Positions 1 through 7,723 of a DNA stretch of 64,000 nt are shown here, one piece after another; the stretch's first letter is position 1; the number at the start of each line of letters is the position of its first letter. This DNA is from Actinoplanes sp. M2I2 (lineage in GTDB: Bacteria > Actinomycetota > Actinomycetes > Mycobacteriales > Micromonosporaceae), in contig NZ_JALPVJ010000025.1 in assembly GCF_023544445.1 (NCBI RefSeq), forward strand, positions 1 through 64,000, given 5' to 3'. The notes under the pieces are model-generated. The model ran no database searches and had not been told where the DNA came from. It saw nothing but the letters and a program-made list of their open reading frames with translations. A program made the translations under genes and the position numbers.

Positions 1-62
1 CGGCGCGGGCGGCGCGGCAGGGCGGCGCGGGCGGCGCGGGCGGCGCGGGCGGCGCGGGCGGC
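1..62. repeat. GC-rich tandem 9-mer repeat at window edge
   Basis: Several consecutive copies of GGCGCGGGC (one variant copy near base 15-22) fill the left edge. The 9-nt period is a multiple of three, so it could be the low-complexity end of a gene outside the window (Gly-Ala-Gly on the plus strand, Ala/Arg- or Pro-rich on the minus strand). It could also be a non-coding simple repeat. No gene can be assigned to it. Confidence 0.6.
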
Positions 63-158
63 GGGGTGCAGCACCCGCACAAGACGAACGGCCGGCTTCC
101 CCCCGGGAGATCACGCGATCGCGGATCATCAACCGTGGGCAGCCGGCCGCCGCCGAAC

Positions 159-182
159 CCGGTGACCGCGAGCGGTCACCGG
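159..182 (-). terminator. Hairpin downstream of first csp gene
   Basis: CCGGTGACCGC (159-169) and GCGGTCACCGG (172-182) form a perfect 11-bp stem with a 2-nt spacer. It starts about 10 nt after the stop codon of the cold-shock gene read on the minus strand. There is no T-tract, as is common for actinomycete terminators. Confidence 0.6.
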
Positions 183-192
183 CCTTTGCTAC

Positions 193-396
193 TTACAGCG
201 GGCGGATGTTCGCCGCCTGAAGCCCCTTGGCTCCCTGCTCGACGTCGAACTCGACCCGCTGGTTCTCGTCGAGGCTGCGGAAACCGGACGACGCGATCGC
301 CGAGAAGTGCGCGAACACGTCGGCGCCGCCGTCGTCCTGAGCGATGAAGCCGAAGCCCTTGTCTCCGTTGAACCACTTGACGGTACCGGTGACCAT
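193..396 (-). CDS. CspA-family cold-shock protein
   Basis: This 67-residue protein is a single cold-shock domain, the usual length for the family. It carries an RNP1-type K-G-F-G-F-I segment near residue 13 and an RNP2-type V-F-A-H-F segment near residue 28. The family binds single-stranded RNA/DNA as an RNA chaperone in the cytoplasm. The ATG at 396 was chosen because AAGGAG lies 6 nt upstream and the protein then begins M-V-T-G-T-V-K-W-F; upstream in-frame codons give an atypical basic extension. A paralog at 4418-4621 differs at few positions. Both genes have long, related leaders with a terminator-like hairpin, suggesting shared post-transcriptional control. The fatty-acid desaturase gene lies just upstream on the same strand. 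Confidence 0.95.
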   Translation of the reverse strand: MVTGTVKWFNGDKGFGFIAQDDGGADVFAHFSAIASSGFRSLDENQRVEFDVEQGAKGLQAANIRPL

Positions 397-560
397 GATT
401 TTCTCCTTGTCGCGCGTGCGGAGGCGCACCCTGCGCCACCCCGCGTCGCCGCCCTGATCACCGTGTACCGACGAAACCAGAAACGCCTGATGGGCTGAGA
501 CCCATCAGGCGTTGTGGAACGTCCAAGGAAATCAAACTGCAACGCCTTGAACCTAGCACG
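397..560 (-). promoter_or_regulatory. Long structured leader and promoter of first csp gene
   Basis: Read on the minus strand, a probable extended -10 (TGC-TAGGTT, about 551-558) is followed by GGCGTTGCAG, which I take as near the 5' end. Next comes TTTGATTTCC, then a perfect 13-bp hairpin (482-494 with 501-513, loop 495-500) followed by a T-rich stretch. The leader is about 150 nt long. The early AGGCGTTG (540-547) is exactly complementary to CAACGCCT in the left arm of the hairpin. Two exclusive structures are therefore possible: an intrinsic-terminator-like stem or its disruption. The second csp gene has the same order of elements (4236-4320). Function as a cold-responsive attenuator or thermosensor is inferred. 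Confidence 0.6.
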
Positions 561-576
561 GGCGGGCCCGACCGGG

Positions 577-1614
577 TCAGGCGCGCGCCGTCGGCCGAGG
601 CTCGCGCAGCGGGGCGCCGACCTCGTGGAGGTACCGCAGCGCCTGCCGGTAGGACTCGATGAGCGTCGTCTCCTCGTACGGCACCCCGATCTCGGCGCAG
701 TACTCCCGCACGATCTTCTGCGCCTTGCGCAGGTTCGGGGTCGGCATGGCCGGGAACAGGTGGTGCTCGATCTGGTAGTTGAGACCGCCCAGAGCGACGT
801 CGGTGAGCCAGCCACCGCGGACGTTGCGCGAGGTCAGGACCTGCTTGCGCAGGTAGTCCTCGGTGCCGTCGGGGTGCGGCATGCCCTTGTGGTTGGGCGC
901 GAAGGTCATGCCGAGGTAGACGCCGAACACGCCCTGGTGAACGATCAGGAAGGCGATGGCCTGCAGCGGCGACAGCACGATGAAGACCGACGACAGGTAC
1001 GCGACGGCGTGCACCAGCAGCAGGGCCGCCTCGAGCACGGGGCGCTTGACGACGCCCGCGCGCAGCGCCTTGATGCTGGAGACCTTGAGGTCCGTGCTGA
1101 GCAGGGTCAGCAGCGGGAAGAACAGCCCGGCCTGGTGGCGGGTGACGAAGGCGGCCAGGCCCTTGCGGCCGATGGCCGACTCGGTGACCCAGATGAGCAC
1201 CTCGGGCGAGACGTCCGGGTCGAGATCGTCGTGGTTGGGGTTGTTGTGGTGGCGGGTGTGCTTGTCCATCCACCAGCCGTAACTCATGCCCACGCCCAGG
1301 TTGGCGGCCATCCGGCCGACGATCTCGCTGGGGCGTTTGGTGCGGAAGACCTGACGGTGGGCGATGTCGTGCGCGACGAGCCCGAGCTGCGAGAAGGTCA
1401 CCGCGAGGAAGACCGCGACCAGCAGCGTCCACCAGGACGACCCGACCAGGAAGAAGGCGGCCCAGCCACCGACGACCATCAGGCCCACGACCGTCAGCCG
1501 CAGGGCGTAGTAGGCCGGTTGCCGTTCCAGCAGGCCGGCCTCGTTGACCCGCCGGTTGAGAGCCGCGAAATCGCTTCCGGCCGCCGCTCGCGGCCGTACT
1601 GGGGTTGCCGTCAT
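577..1614 (-). CDS. Membrane fatty-acid desaturase
   Basis: The product (345 residues) has the three histidine clusters of membrane di-iron acyl-lipid/acyl-CoA desaturases: HDIAH at 82-86, HTRHH at 119-123 and QIEHH at 281-285. Hydrophobic segments lie between them (about 40-80 and 190-235). The Q-I-E-H-H form of the third box is typical of front-end desaturases; no cytochrome b5 domain is present, so electrons would come from separate partners. Expected role: introducing a double bond into membrane fatty acids. The ATG at 1614 starts M-T-A-T-P; an in-frame GTG at 1665 would add 17 residues. It is divergent from a NarL-type kinase/regulator pair and downstream of nothing else, recalling the des/desKR arrangement that controls membrane fluidity. 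Confidence 0.9.
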   Translation of the reverse strand: MTATPVRPRAAAGSDFAALNRRVNEAGLLERQPAYYALRLTVVGLMVVGGWAAFFLVGSSWWTLLVAVFLAVTFSQLGLVAHDIAHRQVFRTKRPSEIVGRMAANLGVGMSYGWWMDKHTRHHNNPNHDDLDPDVSPEVLIWVTESAIGRKGLAAFVTRHQAGLFFPLLTLLSTDLKVSSIKALRAGVVKRPVLEAALLLVHAVAYLSSVFIVLSPLQAIAFLIVHQGVFGVYLGMTFAPNHKGMPHPDGTEDYLRKQVLTSRNVRGGWLTDVALGGLNYQIEHHLFPAMPTPNLRKAQKIVREYCAEIGVPYEETTLIESYRQALRYLHEVGAPLREPRPTARA

Positions 1615-1736
1615 GGTCTCAGTGTGGGTGCCGACGGTTGCAGAATCAGGAGTGTGGGACCCCACTGCCGTGGGGGTGCCAGCACCCCTGCCCTCCGGCC
1701 TGCCGCTGTGGTTGAGCGTCGCGCGATGATGGTGTC

Positions 1737-3002
1737 ATGACATTCCGCCTCCGGCTGCTGCCCGGGATGACCGCCACCGCGGACGGGGTGTTCGCGATCG
1801 GCCTCGGGCTGCTCAACCCGGTAGTGCTCGCGATCTGGGTGATCGGGCTCGTGCTCAGCCCGATCCCGGCCCTCGGCCCCGAGATGCTCGGGGTGGCCAC
1901 CACGGTGGTGCGGTGGCGCGCCGACCTCGAGCGGCGCCTCAGCACCCGGGCCGGCGTGCCGATCCGCCGGCCCTATCTGCCCCCGCCGGCCGGGGCCGAG
2001 GTGGGCAGCGCCCGCTGGCTGCGGTGGATCATCACCGACCCGGCCACCTGGCGCGACGCGGCCTGGCTGCTGCCCGGGGCGCTGGTCGCGATGGGGCTCA
2101 GCCTGATCACGGTGGCGATCATCGGGTACGGCCTGATCGGCGTGCTGCTGGTGCCGCTGTGGCTGTTCCTGGGCGATCTGCGGTTCGGCTACGGGATCTT
2201 CTGGCCGACCGCCCACCTGGCCGAGGGCTGGCTCGCCCTCCCCCAGGGTCTGGTGATCGTCGCCCTCGGACTGATCGTGGCGCCGCTGACCCGGGCGACC
2301 CACCTGCGCTTCGCCCGGCTGTTCCTGGCGCCGACCCGCTCGGCCGGGCTGCGGCTGCGGGTTGCCCGCCTGACCGTGACCAGGGCCGACGCGATCGACG
2401 CGCAGGCCGCCGAGTTGCGCCGCATCGAACGCGACCTGCACGACGGCGCCCAGGCCCGGATGGTGTCGGTGGGCATGACGATCGGCCTGGCCGAACGACT
2501 CGTCCGCCGCGATCCCACCGCCGCGCTCAAGCTGCTGGCCGAGGCGCGCGCGGCCAGCACGACCGCCCTGGTCGAGCTGCGCCACCTGGTCCGCGGCATC
2601 CACCCGCCGGTGCTGGCCGAGCGGGGTCTGGACGGGGCGGTCGAGGCGCTGGCGATGGCCCTGCCGGTGCGCACCGACGTCACCTCGCATCTGCCCGGCC
2701 GCCTCGACACCCCGGTCGAGTCGGCGGTCTACTTCGCGGTGGCCGAGGCGCTGGCCAACATGACCCGGCACAGCAACGCCCGGTCGGCCTGGGTGGCCCT
2801 CAAACACGCGGACGGGGTGCTGTTCGTGGAGATCGGCGACGACGGGGACGGCGGCGCCGATGCCGAGCGGGGCACCGGCCTGCACGGCATCGAGCGCCGG
2901 CTGAACGCCTTCGATGGGACGATGGCCGTCTCATCGCCACCCGGCGGTCCGACCGTCGTGACCATGGAGCTGCCGTGCGTGTTGTCATCGCCGAAGATCT
3001 GA
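1737..3002 (+). CDS. NarL-type sensor histidine kinase with multi-pass sensor
   Basis: The 421-residue protein begins with a hydrophobic sensor region of about four membrane segments (residues 15-45, 105-150 and 170-190). Between them is a conserved D-P-A-T-W-R-D stretch like the actinobacterial putative-sensor family. The phospho-acceptor box E-R-D-L-H-D-G-A-Q places the histidine at 235. An HATPase region with N-box (A-E-A-L-A-N-M) and G-box (G-T-G-L-H-G-I) follows. There is no extracytoplasmic domain, so the signal is probably sensed in the membrane, as in DesK. The last 28 nt overlap the response regulator gene. It is divergent from the desaturase across about 120 nt containing GC-rich dyads near 1661-1690. 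Confidence 0.92.
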   Translation: MTFRLRLLPGMTATADGVFAIGLGLLNPVVLAIWVIGLVLSPIPALGPEMLGVATTVVRWRADLERRLSTRAGVPIRRPYLPPPAGAEVGSARWLRWIITDPATWRDAAWLLPGALVAMGLSLITVAIIGYGLIGVLLVPLWLFLGDLRFGYGIFWPTAHLAEGWLALPQGLVIVALGLIVAPLTRATHLRFARLFLAPTRSAGLRLRVARLTVTRADAIDAQAAELRRIERDLHDGAQARMVSVGMTIGLAERLVRRDPTAALKLLAEARAASTTALVELRHLVRGIHPPVLAERGLDGAVEALAMALPVRTDVTSHLPGRLDTPVESAVYFAVAEALANMTRHSNARSAWVALKHADGVLFVEIGDDGDGGADAERGTGLHGIERRLNAFDGTMAVSSPPGGPTVVTMELPCVLSSPKI

Positions 3003-3619
3003 TGCTGCTGCGGGACGGTCTGACCCGCCTGCTGGAGGCCTTCGACTTCGACGTGGTGGAGGCGGTCGACAACGGGCCGGCCCTGCTGCCCGCGCTGCTG
3101 CGGCACCGGCCGGACGTGGCCATCATCGACGTCCGCCTGCCGCCCACCCAGACCGACGAGGGGCTGAAGGCGGCCATCGCCGCCCGCGCGGAGATTCCCG
3201 GGCTCCCGGTGCTGGTGCTGTCCCAGCACGTCGAGCCGCTCTACGCCCGCGAACTGCTCACTGATCACGTCGGTGGCGTGGGCTACCTGCTCAAGGAACG
3301 GGTCTCCGACGTCGAGCAGTTCGTCAGCACGGTGCAGCAGGTGGCCTCGGGCGGCACCGCGTTCGACCCCGAGGTGGTCGCCCAGATGATGGCCCGCCGC
3401 GAGCCGCTGGGCGGGCTGACCACCCGGGAGCACGAGGTGCTGCGGCACATCGCCGAGGGCCGCTCGAACGCCGCCATCGCGGCCCGGCTGTTCATCACCG
3501 AGAAGGTGGTCAGCAAGCACATCAACAACATCTTCGCCAAGCTGGGGATGCCGCCCTCCGACGACGACAACCGCCGGGTCATGGCCGTGCTGATGTATCT
3601 GGACGCCGGGCCGGCCTGA
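2975..3619 (+). CDS. NarL/LuxR-family response regulator
   Basis: The product has 214 residues. An N-terminal receiver carries the acidic pair near residues 7-8, the phospho-acceptor aspartate at 52 (I-I-D-V-R-L) and the conserved lysine in Y-L-L-K-E-R. A C-terminal LuxR-type HTH (about 145-205) includes L-T-T-R-E-H-E-V-L and V-S-K-H-I-N-N-I-F-A-K-L. It is the cognate partner of the kinase whose gene it overlaps by 28 nt (GTG start at 2975). The likely target is the divergent desaturase promoter; that is inferred from position and from the Bacillus DesKR precedent. A 7-bp hairpin follows at 3625-3642. Confidence 0.93.
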   Translation: MRVVIAEDLMLLRDGLTRLLEAFDFDVVEAVDNGPALLPALLRHRPDVAIIDVRLPPTQTDEGLKAAIAARAEIPGLPVLVLSQHVEPLYARELLTDHVGGVGYLLKERVSDVEQFVSTVQQVASGGTAFDPEVVAQMMARREPLGGLTTREHEVLRHIAEGRSNAAIAARLFITEKVVSKHINNIFAKLGMPPSDDDNRRVMAVLMYLDAGPA

Positions 3620-3624
3620 CGAGC

Positions 3625-3642
3625 GCTCCGCGCCGGCGGAGC
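3625..3642 (+). terminator. Hairpin after response regulator gene
   Basis: GCTCCGC (3625-3631) and GCGGAGC (3636-3642) form a 7-bp stem with a 4-nt loop, six bases after the response-regulator stop. No T-run follows. A plausible factor-independent actinomycete terminator. Confidence 0.45.
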
Positions 3643-3815
3643 CCCGATGGCGTACGCTTCTCATATCCGACTGCCCTGACCTGCCATCACCCATTCGGGT
3701 CGGTGGGTCTTCACGTCGGCCGGCCCTCGTCCTCGATGGACCCCGTTTTGCGCTTCGCGTGGTCCGCTCGACGGGGACAGCGCTCACCTGGGCCCCATGA
3801 CTGGAACGGACGTCC

Positions 3816-4034
3816 ATGCCGGCCGACCCCAAGCGCTATCTCAGTGACGTCAACCTGCGGGCCGTCCTGACCGTGCTCATCGCTCGTTCGGGTGGTCACG
3901 TCGACGTCACGAATGCCGAACTGTACGACGCCATGCTGACCGCCGAGGGGCGGGACGACGGATTCCAGATCGAGGAGACCGGCGTGGGCCTTCGCCTGTC
4001 CATCGGTCAGCAACCTCAAAGGAGCACCTCATGA
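3816..4034 (+). CDS. Small acidic hypothetical protein
   Basis: The 72-residue product is acidic in its middle (N-A-E-L-Y-D-A-M and E-G-R-D-D-G). It has no signal peptide or membrane segment. The visible Shine-Dalgarno is weak. Its stop overlaps the next start as ATGA (4031-4034), arguing that the two small genes are translated together. No function is recognised. It sits between the two-component pair and the second csp gene, so co-regulation with cold shock is possible but unproven. Confidence 0.55.
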   Translation: MPADPKRYLSDVNLRAVLTVLIARSGGHVDVTNAELYDAMLTAEGRDDGFQIEETGVGLRLSIGQQPQRSTS

Positions 4035-4204
4035 TTGTTTCAAAAGCGGCCGTTCTGACCGTCCTTCGCGAGCGCGGCCAGCAGGCCAGGGCCGATTTCG
4101 TCGATCGTGAACTGCCCGAGGAGATCGACACCGACCGGCACGGCGGACTGCTGGCCACGCTGCACCTCGATCTGGCCGAATTGGCCCGGGGCACAGCTTC
4201 CTGA
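4031..4204 (+). CDS. 57-residue conserved-looking hypothetical protein
   Basis: An ATG preceded by AAAGGAG (good spacing) and overlapping the previous stop by 4 nt opens a 57-residue frame. It begins M-I-V-S-K-A-A-V-L-T-V-L-R and contains R-A-D-F-V-D-R-E-L-P-E-E-I-D-T. The pattern of a short helical start followed by D-x-V-D-R-x-L-P resembles small soluble proteins I recall from other actinomycetes, without known function. The start signal and coupling support it being real. It lies directly upstream of the second csp leader. Confidence 0.55.
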   Translation: MIVSKAAVLTVLRERGQQARADFVDRELPEEIDTDRHGGLLATLHLDLAELARGTAS

Positions 4205-4229
4205 GCGCCGCGGCGCCCGATTCACGGTT

Positions 4230-4417
4230 TCCGTGCTACGGTAGCCGCGTTGCAGTTTTGATTTCCTAAGACGTTTTGAACGCCTGACGGGCATCTTGGC
4301 CCGTGAGGCGTTTTTTGTTTTCGGCGGATGTTCGCCGGGGTCACATCTTGGGTATCGAGCCGCGACGCGAGGCTCCGCACGGTGCGGTTCCTCAAGAATT
4401 CGCAGGGAGAAAAGAAC
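4230..4417 (+). promoter_or_regulatory. Long structured leader and promoter of second csp gene
   Basis: A GTGC-TACGGT element (4233-4242) matches the extended -10 of the first csp gene. GCGTTGCAG (4247-4255), TTTGATTTCC and then a 14-bp hairpin with one G/G mismatch (4279-4292 with 4299-4312) follow, and then TTTTGTTTTC. Stem bases differ from the first csp leader, but pairing is kept (GATGGG/CCCATC versus GACGGGC/GCCCGT). The early GCGTT (4247-4251) is complementary to AACGC at the base of the stem. The hairpin plus T-run looks like an intrinsic terminator inside a 5' leader of about 170 nt, so attenuation is the simplest reading. Confidence 0.62.
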
Positions 4418-4621
4418 GTGACTGAAGGTACCGTCAAGTGGTTCAACGGCGACAAGGGCTTCGGATTCATCACCCCGGACGGTGGCGGCGCTGACGTGTT
4501 CGCTCACTTCTCGGCCATCGCCACCTCGGGCTACCGCAGCCTCGAGGAGAACCAGCGCGTCGAGTTCGACGTGGCCCAGGGCGCCAAGGGCCCGCAGGCG
4601 GAGAACATCCGTCCGCTCTGA
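4418..4621 (+). CDS. CspA-family cold-shock protein (second copy)
   Basis: This is another 67-residue single cold-shock domain with the same RNP1-like (K-G-F-G-F-I) and RNP2-like (V-F-A-H-F) segments as the gene at 193-396. Most differences are conservative. The GTG at 4418 follows GGGAGAAAAG and gives the expected start V-T-E-G-T-V-K-W-F; in-frame codons further upstream lie in the leader. Predicted role: single-stranded RNA/DNA chaperone. The two copies bracket the desaturase/two-component genes and share leader architecture, which supports a common cold-response role. Confidence 0.94.
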   Translation: MTEGTVKWFNGDKGFGFITPDGGGADVFAHFSAIATSGYRSLEENQRVEFDVAQGAKGPQAENIRPL

Positions 4622-4773
4622 TGCAAGCAGCTCGGCCGGCCCGATGACGGGGTCGACGGGCAGGACGGCGGCCGGTTGCCTCTGGTCGAGATCCGCGACA
4701 TCCGCGTGATCTCCCGGGGCGGCCGGCCGTCTTCGTCGCAACCTCTCCACAGCAGCGCCTCAGAAGCGGTGCC

Positions 4774-5988
4774 TCAGTGCCGCCGCCATTGGAGCATCGC
4801 GGCAGTGGCGTCGTCGCGCAGCTCCCCCGCCTCGTACGAGACGATCGTCTGAATCAGCCGGCGCATGGTCTCGGGCGCCCCGGCGCCGTCGCGCATGGTC
4901 TCGAGCAGGAACTCGCTCAGCCGGTCGGCGCCGAACAGCGCCCCCGACGCGTCCCGGGCCTCGGTGATGCCGTCGGTGTAGAAGACCAGCGTGTCGCCCG
5001 GCTCCAGCTGCTGCTCGATGATCCCCGGCGGCCGCGAGACCATGTGGCCGAGGCCGAGCGGCAGCGCGTTGGGCGTGGGGAACGACGGCAGGGCCGCCCC
5101 GTCCCGCAGGAAGAGCTCGGCGGGATGACCGGCGCTGATCCGCCGGTACGCGCCGGTCTCGATCTCCAGCTCGGCCAACAACGCGGTGACGAACGCGCCC
5201 GGATATTGCGAGCGGATCCACTTGTCGATCGACCGGTATGTGTCCGACAGCGACAACCCCGACCGGCGGGCATTACGGTACGTGTTCAACGTCAGCGTGG
5301 TCAGCGCGCTGGCGCTGATGCCGTGACCGACCGTGTCGAAGAGCGCGACATGCAGGACATCGCCGTTGGCCGCGTAGTCGAACGCGTCCCCGCCGACGTC
5401 GTAGCAGGGCTCGAGCACGGCGGTGACCATGGTGCCGTCGACCGCGAACGTCAGCGGCGGCAGCTGATTCCAGATGATCTCGGCGGCCAGCTGCATGGGC
5501 AGCCGGCGCCGGGTGTGCTCGACCGCGTCACCGTAGAACCGGCGGCTGGCGATCAGCTCGGCCACCAGGGCGGCGATCACCTCGAGGTCGTGCCGGTCGG
5601 ACTCGGACGGGTAGGCCTTGACCCGCAACTCGAGCACACCGAGCCGCTCGGCCCCGTGCAACAGGGGCAGCCACAGCAGACCCCCGCCGCCCTCGTCGAG
5701 CCACTGCTGCCGGGCGCTCGTGAAGGCCAGGCCCGGGGGCGTGCCGTCCACGGGGTAGGCCGTCCGCACGTCGGGCACCGTCCCGCGCAGCGGATGCAGG
5801 CCCTCCTGCGCGTAGTCGACCAGCAACACGGTGGCCGCCTCGGCGTCGAGCAGGGGCGCAGCCCCCGACAGCACCGCCGGCAGGTCCTCAGCCCGTCCGC
5901 GGTGCCTCAGGTCCATGAGCCGGCGAACGGCCTCCATCGAAGCGAGCATCAGACCCATCTTCCACTCCGACGGCCAGGACCGCAGCAT
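4774..5988 (-). CDS. GAF-type sensor plus PP2C/SpoIIE serine phosphatase
   Basis: The product has 404 residues. The first part (about 15-165) resembles a GAF sensor. The second (about 180-400) is a SpoIIE-type PP2C phosphatase, with metal-ligand motifs D-V-G-G-D-A-F-D-Y, F-D-T-V-G-H-G and F-Y-T-D-G-I-T-E-A and a final R-D-D-A-T-A-A-M-L. Such RsbU-like enzymes dephosphorylate anti-anti-sigma factors, or act in other signalling, in the cytoplasm. The ATG at 5988 was chosen because it follows GAGGTG and yields a complete GAF start; the open frame extends further upstream without domain content. The upstream gene encodes a membrane protein 23 nt away on the same strand, so the two may form an operon. 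Confidence 0.88.
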   Translation of the reverse strand: MLRSWPSEWKMGLMLASMEAVRRLMDLRHRGRAEDLPAVLSGAAPLLDAEAATVLLVDYAQEGLHPLRGTVPDVRTAYPVDGTPPGLAFTSARQQWLDEGGGGLLWLPLLHGAERLGVLELRVKAYPSESDRHDLEVIAALVAELIASRRFYGDAVEHTRRRLPMQLAAEIIWNQLPPLTFAVDGTMVTAVLEPCYDVGGDAFDYAANGDVLHVALFDTVGHGISASALTTLTLNTYRNARRSGLSLSDTYRSIDKWIRSQYPGAFVTALLAELEIETGAYRRISAGHPAELFLRDGAALPSFPTPNALPLGLGHMVSRPPGIIEQQLEPGDTLVFYTDGITEARDASGALFGADRLSEFLLETMRDGAGAPETMRRLIQTIVSYEAGELRDDATAAMLQWRRH

Positions 5989-6011
5989 GCCACACCTCGA
6001 ACGTGGCCGGC

Positions 6012-6839
6012 TCAACTGAGTTCCCGGTAGGCCCGCAGCACCGCCTCGGTACGCTCGGCCAGCTCGGACCCGGCATCCGGCCCGGCCGACGGGCGGGCCG
6101 AGGTCAGCCGGGCGATGGTCTCGTCGGCCGTCCGCGCCAGCTCGCCGATCTCCTCGTCGCGCAGGAACTCCTCCCCGGCCACGGCGACGGCGGTCAACGT
6201 GGCCAGGCGCCGCGACACCTCGTCGTCCAGCCCGGCCAGGGCGGCCGTGGCCCGGGCCAGCCGCGGGGCCAGCTCGGGCGCCCCGGCGTGCCCGCCCAGC
6301 TCGGTGCGGAGCTCGCGCAGCTCCTGCCGCCTCTCCAGCGCCCCGGCCAGGTCGAACAGGGCCTGCGCGAGCTGCCGTTCGGCCACCGGCACGTCGACGA
6401 GCGCGCCCAGCGCCGGCCACGCCCGCGACGACCGTCGACAGAGGTCGACCGCCTCCGCGAACACCTGCCGGTCCGCGTCCTCGACCAGCACATGATGCTG
6501 ATCACGATCACTGTCCAGCCGCGGCGCCGAGAGGACGCCGGCCCGCTGCCACCAGGTGCAGGCCCAGCCACCGGCCACCGCGGCCAGCCCCAGCAGGGTG
6601 GTGAGCCCGCCGACCGGATATCCGGTCAGGAGCAGGGCCGCGCCGATCAGGATCAGGACGGCGCCCAGCCCGTAGAGGGTGCCCGCCACCGGCGCCGGAT
6701 CGGCCGGCTCCCGCGCCGGTGTGACCTCGAGGACGCCGCCCCAGCGGAAGGTGATCCCCCGCCCGCCGACGACGCCGACCGGCAGCCGGGCCACGATGAC
6801 CAGCTTGTCGTCGTAGGCCACATACAGCGACGGCGTCAT
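6012..6839 (-). CDS. Two-helix membrane protein with helical C-terminus
   Basis: This 275-residue protein has a short beta-rich N-terminus (residues 1-50), two adjacent membrane helices (about 55-100, Leu/Gly/Ala-rich) and a long charged helical C-terminal region (about 110-275) rich in Glu, Arg and Leu. It lacks a signal peptide, so the C-terminal part is probably cytoplasmic. ATG 6839 has GTGGAG seven nt upstream. I do not recognise the family. Close linkage to the phosphatase downstream suggests it supplies a membrane input or anchor for that signalling protein; this is inference only. Confidence 0.7.
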   Translation of the reverse strand: MTPSLYVAYDDKLVIVARLPVGVVGGRGITFRWGGVLEVTPAREPADPAPVAGTLYGLGAVLILIGAALLLTGYPVGGLTTLLGLAAVAGGWACTWWQRAGVLSAPRLDSDRDQHHVLVEDADRQVFAEAVDLCRRSSRAWPALGALVDVPVAERQLAQALFDLAGALERRQELRELRTELGGHAGAPELAPRLARATAALAGLDDEVSRRLATLTAVAVAGEEFLRDEEIGELARTADETIARLTSARPSAGPDAGSELAERTEAVLRAYRELS

Positions 6840-6972
6840 CCACGCTCCACTCTCCGGCCGGAGCCCCGCATCATCGCACGCGATCACCGTGGCCCGGAGG
6901 CGCCGTCCATCCGCTCGACGGCTGAGACACCTCCGGCTTGTCCAGGCCGGGCCGTGCTGGATGCCACAGATC

Positions 6973-7674
6973 TCACACAAAGCCTTCCGACCGGGTGTCG
7001 CGAGTCATCAGGCCCAGATCCTGCAACGCCTCGGCGTCGCGGATCACGAACCCGCGATACCCGGTAGTGATCAAACCTGACTCGCGAAGTTCCCGAAGCA
7101 CCTTGTGCACGGTTATGTCCGCTGCACCGCAGAGCGTGGCCAGCTCCGTCTGAGTCAGTTCGATGTCGACAGCGATACCCGTCGGCGCGCGCCGCCCGTA
7201 CCAACTCCCGATTTCGGCCAGCGCACGGGCCACCCGCACCTTCACCGGGTACGACGCGAAGTCAGCACGCCGCCGATTGGCCGCCCGCAGGCGGTCCGAC
7301 ACGATGCCCGCGACCTCGATCGCCGCGTCCGCGTGCTGTCGCAAGAACGAGCGAAACGCTTCCCGGCCGATCTGGTGCACAGTCGAATGCCGGCACGCGA
7401 TCACGGTCGCCGAACGGGGCACGGCGTTCAGCGCCGACATCTCGCCGACCAGATCCCCCGATACGCGGATGGCCATGAGCGCCTGACGTCCGGCCGGAAG
7501 CAATACAGTCACCTTCACCAGAGCGTCCTCGAGCAGAAACACATGCGTCTCGAGGAGACCTTCATGGATGAGAACGTCACCGGGATCGTGCCGGCGACGA
7601 ACGCCGGCACGGAGAAGAGCGGCGCGTGCCGCGGGATCCAGCCGACCCATCAACGTGCGTGCGGGCCAGTCCAC
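6973..7674 (-). CDS. Crp/Fnr-family regulator with cyclic-nucleotide-binding domain
   Basis: The product has 233 residues. A cNMP-binding beta-barrel fills about residues 15-125. It includes a phosphate-binding-cassette-like segment G-E-M-S-A-L followed by P-R-S-A-T-V, where the Arg-Ser/Ala pair normally contacts the cyclic phosphate. A linker helix follows, then a Crp-type winged HTH (L-T-Q-T-E-L-A-T-L-C-G-A-A-D-I-T-V-H-K-V-L-R-E-L). The GTG at 7674 was chosen because GGAG lies about 8 nt upstream; ATG 7650 is an alternative. The binding cassette looks intact, so it is a plausible receptor for a nucleotide made by the divergent cyclase-like gene. It lies 49 nt downstream of the PycTM-like gene on the same strand. 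Confidence 0.88.
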   Translation of the reverse strand: MDWPARTLMGRLDPAARAALLRAGVRRRHDPGDVLIHEGLLETHVFLLEDALVKVTVLLPAGRQALMAIRVSGDLVGEMSALNAVPRSATVIACRHSTVHQIGREAFRSFLRQHADAAIEVAGIVSDRLRAANRRRADFASYPVKVRVARALAEIGSWYGRRAPTGIAVDIELTQTELATLCGAADITVHKVLRELRESGLITTGYRGFVIRDAEALQDLGLMTRDTRSEGFV

Positions 7675-7723
7675 AAAGCCGCTCCAGCGCTCGGACTCGG
7701 AGTAATCGTACGAGTACTCGCCG

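Noticed and set aside
1..62. Left-edge repeat as a CRISPR array
   Set aside because: It is a contiguous 9-nt tandem repeat without spacers; simple-sequence or coding low complexity explains it.
1661..1690. GC-rich dyads in the desaturase/kinase gap as a defined operator
   Set aside because: Short G/C runs pair easily in DNA this GC-rich. Without comparative data they were left as a note rather than a feature.
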